NCBI GenBank assembly: GCA_017512705.1
Contig: JAFWEX010000090.1
Coordinates: 1 to 50,531 of the forward strand
Length of the DNA stretch: 50,531 nucleotides
DNA from: Paenibacillus sp.
GTDB lineage: Bacteria > Bacillota > Bacilli > Paenibacillales > Paenibacillaceae
Direction: 5' to 3'
In this document: piece after piece, positions 9,257 through 16,268 of the stretch
Layout of the letters: each line of letters starts with the position of its first letter
Numbering within the stretch: the stretch's first letter is position 1
The notes under the pieces: model-generated
Told to the model about the DNA's origin: nothing
The model's database searches: none
Seen by the model: only the letters and a program-made list of their open reading frames with translations
Position numbers and translations under genes: made by a program

Positions 9257-9814
9257 TTATATCTCGGCAGCGGCTTGCATGAGAGCATAGATTTTACGTG
9301 TAGTATTCACATTTCGGACTGTCATGTACGAATACATCTTGGAGCCGACCAGCTTGTTCATACCGCTTCTGGATGCTTCCTCTCTACTGACGGAGTACAG
9401 AAGGGCACCGGGTACATAGATGATCTCACCGATCCCTGATTTTAGAGGGATCTTCTCTAGCACGTCAACATCGTTAATTTCATCCCACAAAAAGAGAACA
9501 TCACTTTTGGCCTGATCATTATTGGTCCAATCAGAAGGCAAGGCTTGCATGAGCTTATGCATTTCTTCTAAATTACGCACCAATACTTTAATGTGCAAAC
9601 CAAAATCTGCGGCAATCGCTTGCTCCAGCAGTTCGGCTAACTCAGTGTGGGCGTTGCTTCGTTCCTGATGATCGGCGAAGATGATATTACCGGAATGGAT
9701 GTAGGTAACGACCTTCTGCATACCAGCCTGTTCAAAGGTTCCCTTGAGCTGTTTCATGTCCAATTTGTTCTTGCCACCCATATTAATGCCACGCAGCAAA
9801 GCGACGTAAATCAT
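9257..9814 (-). CDS. DUF1697 family protein
   Basis: 185 residues. It begins MIYVALLRGINMGGKNKLDM, the typical opening of DUF1697, followed by YIHSGNIIFA and a second half with LPSDWTNNDQ and KMYSYMTVRN. This is the usual length for the family, whose function is not established. GGAGG lies 8 bases before the ATG. It is preceded on the same strand by a SUKH gene 53 bases away, so the two may be co-transcribed. No membrane segment or signal peptide is visible. Confidence 0.9.
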   Translation of the reverse strand: MIYVALLRGINMGGKNKLDMKQLKGTFEQAGMQKVVTYIHSGNIIFADHQERSNAHTELAELLEQAIAADFGLHIKVLVRNLEEMHKLMQALPSDWTNNDQAKSDVLFLWDEINDVDVLEKIPLKSGIGEIIYVPGALLYSVSREEASRSGMNKLVGSKMYSYMTVRNVNTTRKIYALMQAAAEI

Positions 9815-9867
9815 GGATACATCCTCCGTCTCGAGTTTAGATGACTGCTTCTAAACGTCAGCTTTCA

Positions 9868-10515
9868 TTATATGGACAAGTACTCTAGAAGACGCGCGGT
9901 GTGTTTCTGTCCAAGCAGCTCCTCTAGTTTTGGCTGTACTTGGAGAAGGTATTCCGGTTTCGTCTCGAACGTCTCTTCGTCCTTCACCTCACCTGCAAAT
10001 AAGCGTGCAGTTTCAATCAGGGTCCCAATAGCGGTAAAAAAGTCTGCCAGAGAATCCGCAGCGAGCGCCGGTTCTCCGCCCTCGAATGCAACATAGACAG
10101 GAGAATCTGGCGCTCCAGCATCGACAATTACGGGATCATCATTCAGATTAGCGATCACTATATGATGTGATGGCCAAGTGTCGGATTCTTCGTAAGGTTC
10201 CTGCATACCGATCCAGCGGAACCCGAGCTGCTGACGATGCAGATGTTCCGGAGCAGCGAAGAAGAGCAGAGCCGCATCTCCGATTTCAACTGCTGCATTT
10301 TTCATTTTGAGTGTCCCGTCCGCTCTGACATCGATCATCTCGTAGTGACTATACAGATATTGAAGCTCTGGTGAAAGGGGGATACGCTTGTCCACTTCCG
10401 GTTGAACGGAATGTGTGCGAGGTCGAAGATCATGATTGGAGAAAAGTCCGTACGCTTCATTGTATAGGTCTTGCTGTTCTATAAAATAAGATAAAGCTGT
10501 ATTCAACGATTGCAT
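9868..10515 (-). CDS. SMI1/KNR4 (SUKH) family protein
   Basis: 215 residues. Features of the SUKH fold are LSPELQYLYSHYEMIDVR near the N-terminus, GDAALLFFAAPEHLHRQQLGF in the core strands, and the acidic C-terminal DEETFETKPEYLLQVQPKLEELL. Bacterial SUKH proteins are often immunity proteins of polymorphic toxins, but also occur alone; no toxin gene is next to this one. GGAGG precedes the ATG. It could be co-transcribed with the downstream DUF1697 gene. Confident on the family, not on the role. Confidence 0.75.
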   Translation of the reverse strand: MQSLNTALSYFIEQQDLYNEAYGLFSNHDLRPRTHSVQPEVDKRIPLSPELQYLYSHYEMIDVRADGTLKMKNAAVEIGDAALLFFAAPEHLHRQQLGFRWIGMQEPYEESDTWPSHHIVIANLNDDPVIVDAGAPDSPVYVAFEGGEPALAADSLADFFTAIGTLIETARLFAGEVKDEETFETKPEYLLQVQPKLEELLGQKHTARLLEYLSI

Positions 10516-10721
10516 TATCCTTCAGTCCTCCTGTTCGATTATAACCTTTATATTACAACAGGATGGTGGAAGGTTACACCTCTACATGGTGGTCGTTGTT
10601 CAAGCTATAAAATATCTAACAATACACAAAAACGATAAAGTCATTATTTTTCACCCAATTCTCAACATTTTCCGCTATAATGTTCTGATAACTAATGATC
10701 TCTCTGAGAGGTGAGTGTGAA

Positions 10722-11528
10722 ATGACTGTTGACGTCCTGGTGCGCAACAATGTGAAAATTTTGGGCAAGGGTAGCCAGACGATCGTATTTGCCCATGGCT
10801 TCGGCTGTGATCAAGATATGTGGCGATACATCGTACCTGCTTTTTTAGAACAATACCGTATTGTGCTCTTTGATTATGTAGGTTCCGGGCAATCTCAAAT
10901 TAACGATTATGATGCTCTTAAATATAATAAGCTGAGCGGTTATGCACAGGATGTGCTGGAGATTATGGAAGCGCTGAAACTTCGAGATGTTATTTTTGTT
11001 GGTCATTCCATTAGTAGCATGATCGGCATGCTTGCCTCCATCCAGGCACCACATTATTTCAGAAATATTATCATGCTTGGGCCCTCTCCGCGTTATCTGA
11101 ATGATCTGCCCCATTATTATGGGGGATTTGAACGACAGGATATTGATGAACTGCTGGAGATGATGCAATTGAATTTTATCGGCTGGGCAAGTTATTTGGC
11201 CCCTATTGTGATGCAAAATCCGGAACGAAAAGATTTGACGGAGGAACTGGAAAAAAGCTTCTGCTCCCGTGATCCACACATCGCCCGCCAATTTGCCGAA
11301 GTGACGTTCTTGTCCGATTGTCGGATTGAACTGGAACAAGTGTCAGTGCCTACTTTGATTTTGCAGTGCTCGGATGACATTATTGCTCCTGTGGAGGTCG
11401 GAGATTATCTGCATTCCCATCTGAAAAACAGCAGGCTGCAGCAGATGGATGCCAGAGGGCATTATCCTCACCTAAGTCAGCCGGAAGAGACCATTCAATT
11501 CATCAAAGACTATCTGGCTAGTGCATAA
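10722..11528 (+). CDS. RsbQ-type alpha/beta hydrolase
   Basis: 268 residues; B. subtilis RsbQ has 269. The catalytic triad sits at exactly the RsbQ positions: S96 in VGHSISSM, D219 in CSDDIIAP and H247 in ARGHYPHL. The oxyanion region FAHGFGCDQDMWRY is also typical. In B. subtilis, RsbQ acts with the PAS-domain phosphatase RsbP in energy-stress signalling, and its fold is shared with plant KAI2/DAD2 receptors. Here the next gene, 24 bases downstream, encodes a PAS-GGDEF protein rather than a PAS phosphatase. The start at 10722 is chosen because GAGAGGTGAG lies just before it; an upstream in-frame ATG lacks such a site. Confidence 0.9.
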   Translation: MTVDVLVRNNVKILGKGSQTIVFAHGFGCDQDMWRYIVPAFLEQYRIVLFDYVGSGQSQINDYDALKYNKLSGYAQDVLEIMEALKLRDVIFVGHSISSMIGMLASIQAPHYFRNIIMLGPSPRYLNDLPHYYGGFERQDIDELLEMMQLNFIGWASYLAPIVMQNPERKDLTEELEKSFCSRDPHIARQFAEVTFLSDCRIELEQVSVPTLILQCSDDIIAPVEVGDYLHSHLKNSRLQQMDARGHYPHLSQPEETIQFIKDYLASA

Positions 11529-11552
11529 ATTGCAGAGGAGAGGCTCCTTTCG

Positions 11553-12536
11553 ATGGACAATCAATTAGATACAGCACCTTGTGGATACTTTTCGATATCA
11601 GACTCGGGTGTGATCCTGTCAGTTAATCAGACTTTTCTGAACATGATCGGGCGAGAACGAGAAGAATTGATGGGCAAGCACATTGAATCCACGATGTCGG
11701 TTACGAATAAAGTTTTTTTTCATACCTATTTTTATCCGTATATTCAGCTGTACGGTTATGTGGACGAGATGTATTTTTCCTTCCGCAATTATGAGCGGCA
11801 GGATGTACCGGTATTGCTCAATGGAGTGCGCCAGAACCGGGATGGCCAGCATGTTATCGATTGTGTTGCGGTGATTATGCGTAAACGAATCGAGCATGAA
11901 AAAGACATTCTCAACACAAAAACCAAGCTGGAGGAGTTATATCAGGCAACACAAGAAGCAAATATGGAGCTAGAGCGACTGCATGAAGAATATAAAATCA
12001 AAGAGCAGGCGCTCATGAAAGTAAATGAACAGTTGGAGATGATGGCTTCCACAGATTTGTTGACGGGTCTGAAAAACCGTCGATTTTTTCAGGAGAGTAT
12101 GGCTGGCAATCTGTCCCTTTATCATCGAGAACAGCGTGAATTCTCACTGCTAGTCTTGGACATTGATCACTTTAAACGCATTAACGATACCTATGGACAT
12201 CCCATTGGTGATCTGGTGTTAGGCAATCTGGCCGGACTGCTTCAATCGATATCAAGGGAATCGGATGTGGTGGCACGTTATGGTGGCGAAGAGTTTGTTA
12301 TCATACTAGTGAATTGCGGAGAGCAGCAGGCCATCGACACGGCAGAACGATATCGTGCGCAAGTCGCTTCGGCAGATTGGGGAGAATATCAAGTCACGGT
12401 GAGTATTGGTGTAGCAACAGTCTCGGCAACAGATACGGAGCAAACTATGTTTCAAAAGGCGGATGATGCATTGTATGCGTCCAAGACCAGTGGGCGGAAT
12501 CGGGTTACCCATGCCTCCCATTTAATTCAACGTTAA
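11553..12536 (+). CDS. PAS-GGDEF diguanylate cyclase
   Basis: 327 residues, no membrane segment. A PAS domain (about 1-115; DTAPCGYFSISDSGVILSVN) is followed by a coiled coil (about 118-165) and a GGDEF domain (about 168-320). The active motif is GGEEF at 244-248, with the inhibitory-site RxxD (RESD) five residues upstream, so it should make cyclic di-GMP and be product-inhibited. TDLLTGLKNRRFF and DIDHFKRINDTYGH are the usual signatures. AGAGGAG precedes the ATG. It is translated directly after the RsbQ-type gene, which suggests that the hydrolase supplies the signal or ligand for this PAS domain (inference from the RsbQ-RsbP pair). Confidence 0.92.
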   Translation: MDNQLDTAPCGYFSISDSGVILSVNQTFLNMIGREREELMGKHIESTMSVTNKVFFHTYFYPYIQLYGYVDEMYFSFRNYERQDVPVLLNGVRQNRDGQHVIDCVAVIMRKRIEHEKDILNTKTKLEELYQATQEANMELERLHEEYKIKEQALMKVNEQLEMMASTDLLTGLKNRRFFQESMAGNLSLYHREQREFSLLVLDIDHFKRINDTYGHPIGDLVLGNLAGLLQSISRESDVVARYGGEEFVIILVNCGEQQAIDTAERYRAQVASADWGEYQVTVSIGVATVSATDTEQTMFQKADDALYASKTSGRNRVTHASHLIQR

Positions 12537-12628
12537 CTATGCTGAAGCCGCTAGGCATGAAACGGAGATAAAATCTGGTGTAATTTTAATCAAATGATAA
12601 CTAGAGGGCATGGCTTCCCTCATAATAT

Positions 12629-12669
12629 GGATCAGCAGGAGAATGAATCGCTTGCTTGATCCTTTTTTT
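12629..12669 (+). terminator. Terminator after the PAS-GGDEF gene
   Basis: GGATCA and TGATCC close a hairpin followed by seven T residues. A smaller hairpin, GAGGG/CCCTC, sits at 12604-12620. It closes the RsbQ/PAS-GGDEF unit. Confidence 0.7.
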
Positions 12670-12777
12670 GTTCTCTAGCCGATATACGAAGCAACACTAA
12701 TCCTTGCAATTGATTGGGATAATTAACCATGGTAAGCTTTTTAAAAGGTAGGATACAAGAGAGGAGCCTCGAAATAG

Positions 12778-13434
12778 ATGAACAAGTTATCTGTTAGCGA
12801 ATTAATTGACCGGGAAAATCATGCTTGGGGGGAACTGAGAGAGCTTTTGGATCAGGGAGAAAATACATATACTTATGTCCCGGCACAACCAGAACAGGGG
12901 GAAGAAGCACTATATCAGCTTCAAGTGAGTACCCGCTCCTATCTGGGAGCGGTTGTATACGAGACGCAGGGCATTGTAGTAGATCACGGATGGATCACCC
13001 TGCTGGGGGCAGGCGGGGAGAGTGTGTATGGGGGTGTGACCAGCTGGAATGGCTTGAGTGGTGAACCCGCGATAGAAGCATTGCCGGGTATGATGGTCAT
13101 TGCGCACGATGTTGCCGGAGGTTTTTTTGCTCTGGACACCGGTAAATATGGTGGTACGGGACAGGTTCATTATTATGCGCCCGATGCATTAGAATGGGAG
13201 TCGACAGAACTTTCGTATTCAGAGTTTATGACTTGGCTGGCTGAAGGGGATCTGCACCAATTTTACGAAACTTTTCGCTGGCAAGGCTGGCAGGAAGATA
13301 TGGCACAGCTGGACCGAGGTCAAGTGTTTTCCTATTATCCACCGCTATGGACGAAGGAAGGCAGCGGAGAGAGCAGTAGTAAGGCACCAGTTCACATTGC
13401 CGAAGCCTGGAAGATGGCGTTGGAAGCGAAGTGA
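12778..13434 (+). CDS. DUF2625 family protein
   Basis: 218 residues matching DUF2625: a start with RENHAWGELRELL, a core with DHGWITLLGAGG, LPGMMVIAHDVAGGFFALD and VHYYAPDALEWE, and a C-terminal RWQGWQEDMAQL. The family has no assigned function and resembles SUKH-like proteins in composition. AGAGGAG lies 11 bases before the ATG. It is followed 56 bases on by a SUKH gene in the same direction, so the pair may form a small operon. Confidence 0.85.
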   Translation: MNKLSVSELIDRENHAWGELRELLDQGENTYTYVPAQPEQGEEALYQLQVSTRSYLGAVVYETQGIVVDHGWITLLGAGGESVYGGVTSWNGLSGEPAIEALPGMMVIAHDVAGGFFALDTGKYGGTGQVHYYAPDALEWESTELSYSEFMTWLAEGDLHQFYETFRWQGWQEDMAQLDRGQVFSYYPPLWTKEGSGESSSKAPVHIAEAWKMALEAK

Positions 13435-13490
13435 GCTGAAGCTGGGCTGAGAGTTGGAAATAGATCAAACTTATATGAGGGTGAATGAGT

Positions 13491-13961
13491 ATGAGTGATC
13501 CGAATGGTAGTGTAAGTGTGGCGCGTATTCAGTCTCATTATGATATTGTTTTTCCGCAGGACTATCTGAATTTTATAGAGCAGCATGTCGATGCTTCTTT
13601 TGATCTGATACAGGGGACAGAGGCAGAGGATTGGGACATTCGTTTTCATGTACTGGATGATCGGTTTATTGCGAATAATGCGGCGTTGGTCGATGAAGTC
13701 AATCCTGATCCGCAGCGGATCATCCCGATTGCGTGGAGTGTAAGTAGCGGTAACAACTACTTGCTCGATTATCGTGAGAACAAAGAGACGCCTTCTGTGC
13801 TAGTCATGGAGCATGAGATGGCGATGGTTCGTGAGGATGCCGAGAGTGAAGCGGAGAGCAGTGAAGAAGCACAGCAGTTGATGGAGGAAAATGTGAAGCC
13901 GCTTGCTTCCAACTTCCATTTTTTTGCGGCCCTGCTTCAAGCGCGGTCAGCACATGCATAG
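13491..13961 (+). CDS. SMI1/KNR4 (SUKH-1) family protein
   Basis: 156 residues. SARIQSHYDIVFPQDYLNFI-like opening and FHVLDDRFIANNAALVDE, then IPIAWSVSSGNNYLLDYR, match SUKH-1 proteins. The second ATG at 13491 is preferred over 13485 because the GAGGG site at 13477 has better spacing. The C-terminal third is very acidic (EDAESEAESSEEAQQ). This is a second SUKH gene in the window, again without a neighbouring toxin. Confidence 0.75.
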   Translation: MSDPNGSVSVARIQSHYDIVFPQDYLNFIEQHVDASFDLIQGTEAEDWDIRFHVLDDRFIANNAALVDEVNPDPQRIIPIAWSVSSGNNYLLDYRENKETPSVLVMEHEMAMVREDAESEAESSEEAQQLMEENVKPLASNFHFFAALLQARSAHA

Positions 13962-13988
13962 GCCTTATATCAAATGATAGCAAAAAGT

Positions 13989-14024
13989 AGAAAAAGGGCT
14001 CGCAAACAGGTGCGGGCCTTTTTT
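13989..14024 (+). terminator. Terminator after the SUKH gene
   Basis: AAGGGCTCGC and GTGCGGGCCTT pair around a short loop and are followed by seven T residues. It lies between convergent genes and ends the DUF2625/SUKH unit on +. Confidence 0.85.
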
Positions 14025-14079
14025 TACATTAGTTGAACCTTTAATTTGTACCCAGGAGCTTCAATGCCAGGGGTTCGCT

Positions 14080-15432
14080 TCATGAGCGACCAGTTGGTAC
14101 AGAAGTTACATTGCGCTTTGCTAGTGAAGCAGTTTTGCTGTGCCATAAGGTCAGTCCAAGCGAAATGATACATACGAACAACAGGCAACCATATACTACG
14201 TGATAAGCTTCTTTGACAGATACACCTGGTATGGCGTGAAGAAGTAGACCGCACACGGCGACAGACACCGAACCGCCGAAAAACTGGATCAGCTGCAGTA
14301 AGCCCATACCCGAACCGATCTGGTTTTTAGGCAGTACACGTGAGGCTTCATTGTTCAGGGAGGCCATGGAGGCGGATAGTGCCGGGGAGAAGAACAGATA
14401 ACCCCCAGTGATGATCAGAGCCGACCAGTCCAGTCCAAGCATGAACAGCACAAGTACAGCGGCTAGCATACCCTGCCCGATCAGCATAAACCGCATATTA
14501 CCGTAGCGATCAATCCATCGACCTACATAACGGGTACAGAAGGCGGAGATGATCGCTCCCGGAGCAATCAGCAGCCCAATCGCAAGGGCGGAACGATGAT
14601 ACAAATCGGCTAGCACTAACGGCATAAGGAATAGATTCCCGAGATTGACCACCAGCACACAGAAACCAATGATGATTAACCGAGTGAAACCCGGTGTTCG
14701 AAACACATGTGGATTCACAAAAGGCGTGCGTGCTCTGCGAATATACAGGATATGTGCAGCCAAAGATGCGAACCCGATGACAAGCCATACCCATGATCGC
14801 TGCGTAATTGCTACGAGCAAGGTGATCGCATTAATGATGGTGAGTACTGCACCGATGAGGTCAAATGGCTGTTCTTTGTTCGCCGTTTCCCTTGGTAAAA
14901 AATAGAGCAGTACAGGCAGGGCGAGCAGCACCAGCACCGTAATTGCAAACAACCCGTTCCAGCCCATGTATTCGCTGATTAGTCCGCCAACAATAGGACC
15001 CAGACCAAAAGCCATCGCACTACCGGACGAGATGAGTGCCAGAGCTGCACCACGACGTTCCACCGGAATATAACGGCTCGCTATGACTAGACCGAGGCCA
15101 GCCATAACTCCTGCCCCTGCCGATTGTAAAATTCGTGTCGTGAGTAGCAAGGCAAAGTTGTGTGCAAACAAACCTAGCAAGGACGAGCAACCGAGAATGA
15201 GTAATCCAACAGTGAGCAGTTTACGAATAGGAATGCGGTCGGACAACCGACTATAAATCACCGTAGAAAGGGCATATCCGATGGAGTAACTGGAGATCAC
15301 CCAAGAGCCGAGTTCAGACGTGATCTGGAGATCGTGGATAATGACAGGCAGCGAAACATTAAACATGGTGGTGTTCATGACCACAATGAAGAGACAGCAC
15401 GTCCAGAGCGGCATCACAATTTTTTCTTTCAT
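14080..15432 (-). CDS. MFS drug exporter, DHA2-like
   Basis: 450 residues with about 14 hydrophobic segments, as in 14-helix drug:proton antiporters such as TetA(L). Seen: the N-terminal helix with TTMFNVSLPVI, motif A-like YSRLSDRIPIRK between helices 2 and 3, motif C in helix 5 (SGSAMAFGLGPIVGGLI), and RYVGRWIDRYGNMR in the second half. The substrate is not predictable. The start has an AGGA site 8 bases upstream. It is divergent from a VOC-family gene across a 268-base region with inverted repeats. The two could be a small resistance locus, but no regulator gene is next to them. Confidence 0.88.
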   Translation of the reverse strand: MKEKIVMPLWTCCLFIVVMNTTMFNVSLPVIIHDLQITSELGSWVISSYSIGYALSTVIYSRLSDRIPIRKLLTVGLLILGCSSLLGLFAHNFALLLTTRILQSAGAGVMAGLGLVIASRYIPVERRGAALALISSGSAMAFGLGPIVGGLISEYMGWNGLFAITVLVLLALPVLLYFLPRETANKEQPFDLIGAVLTIINAITLLVAITQRSWVWLVIGFASLAAHILYIRRARTPFVNPHVFRTPGFTRLIIIGFCVLVVNLGNLFLMPLVLADLYHRSALAIGLLIAPGAIISAFCTRYVGRWIDRYGNMRFMLIGQGMLAAVLVLFMLGLDWSALIITGGYLFFSPALSASMASLNNEASRVLPKNQIGSGMGLLQLIQFFGGSVSVAVCGLLLHAIPGVSVKEAYHVVYGCLLFVCIISLGLTLWHSKTASLAKRNVTSVPTGRS

Positions 15433-15473
15433 GTAACCATTCCTGTCTTATATAGAGTATCCTAAAATATAAA

Positions 15474-15540
15474 TAGGCTTTGGCTTTATCCGAGTGGGAA
15501 TAAGACAAAGTTTTATTTTACACCCCATATGTCTATATGG
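15474..15540. promoter_or_regulatory. Inverted repeats between the MFS and VOC genes
   Basis: A perfect palindrome CCATATGTCTATATGG lies at 15525-15540. Next to it, around 15475-15512, is an imperfect hairpin (CTTTGGCTTTATCC against GGGAATAAGACAAAG). The palindrome could be an operator and the hairpin would lie in the leader of the MFS gene. No cognate regulator is identifiable here. Confidence 0.35.
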
Positions 15541-15700
15541 CAATAGTGTCATATTCATCTGAGTTGCTACATAACAGGCGTAGACAGACTTACACAAGTT
15601 TGAACCAAATACCACATTCGCACAGCGGCACAATACTCCAGACAGAAGCAGTACAACAACAGCACCACAACATGATCTTACGATGAAGGAGATTAGTTCT

Positions 15701-16087
15701 ATGAATCCAGTTTTATTACAATCCCACAGTGTATTTCCAACCCTTGATATGACGAGGACTGCTGCATTTTATGAAGAAAAATTGAAGTTTCGGGTCGTTG
15801 AATATTTAGATGTTGCAGAGCCTCATGTCTGCCTGTATCGTGATTCCACCGAGATTATTTTAACCCAGAGTAACGGTCAGAAAGTCATCCCGAATCGAGA
15901 ACTGTATGGCTATGGATACGATGCATACTTCATAACGAAACAGCAGGCAGAGCTGGAACAAGAATGTATCGATGCCGGTGTAACGATTGTTCGTTCCTTC
16001 CATCATTCTGATTATAATAACAAAGAATTTGTTATTGAGGATATTGATGGACGATGGATTGCCTTTGGAATCAAGCAGCAGGATTAG
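15701..16087 (+). CDS. VOC family (glyoxalase/bleomycin-resistance-like) protein
   Basis: 128 residues. The betaalphabetabetabeta pattern of the VOC fold is visible: SVFPTLDMTRTAAFYEEKL, then VCLYRDSTEIILTQ, and the second repeat DAYFITKQQAELEQE with EFVIEDIDGRWIAFG. This length fits bleomycin-binding-type members. The start at 15701 has AAGGAGA nine bases upstream; the in-frame codon at 15683 does not. It is divergent from the MFS exporter. Substrate unknown. Confidence 0.85.
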   Translation: MNPVLLQSHSVFPTLDMTRTAAFYEEKLKFRVVEYLDVAEPHVCLYRDSTEIILTQSNGQKVIPNRELYGYGYDAYFITKQQAELEQECIDAGVTIVRSFHHSDYNNKEFVIEDIDGRWIAFGIKQQD

Positions 16088-16132
16088 AAGCAAAGTTCAG
16101 GTATAGAAGCAAGGTTCAGGTATAGAAGCAAG
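16085..16132 (+). repeat. 19-bp tandem repeat at the VOC stop codon
   Basis: Two and a half copies of TAGAAGCAARGTTCAGGTA, the first beginning with the TAG stop codon of the VOC gene. The copies differ at one base. It looks like a recent slippage duplication. Confidence 0.85.
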
Positions 16133-16183
16133 CTGGAAGCACGAAAAGATCGTATCTATTTGATGTAAAAATAAACTCGATAA

Positions 16184-16218
16184 ACAAGCAGCGCCTTCCG
16201 ACAGAGGGCGCTGCTTGT
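16184..16218. terminator. Hairpin between convergent VOC and ATPase genes
   Basis: A perfect 12-bp stem (ACAAGCAGCGCC / GGCGCTGCTTGT) with an 11-base loop. No long T-run follows on either strand; the - side is more T-rich. It probably ends the ATPase transcript. Confidence 0.6.
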
Positions 16219-16268
16219 GCATCTAATCTATATTGCATAAGGAAGCATAAGTCTGCATCCTTTCATAA

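Noticed and set aside
16085-16132. CRISPR-like repeat
   Set aside because: Units are adjacent without spacers and only two and a half copies exist.
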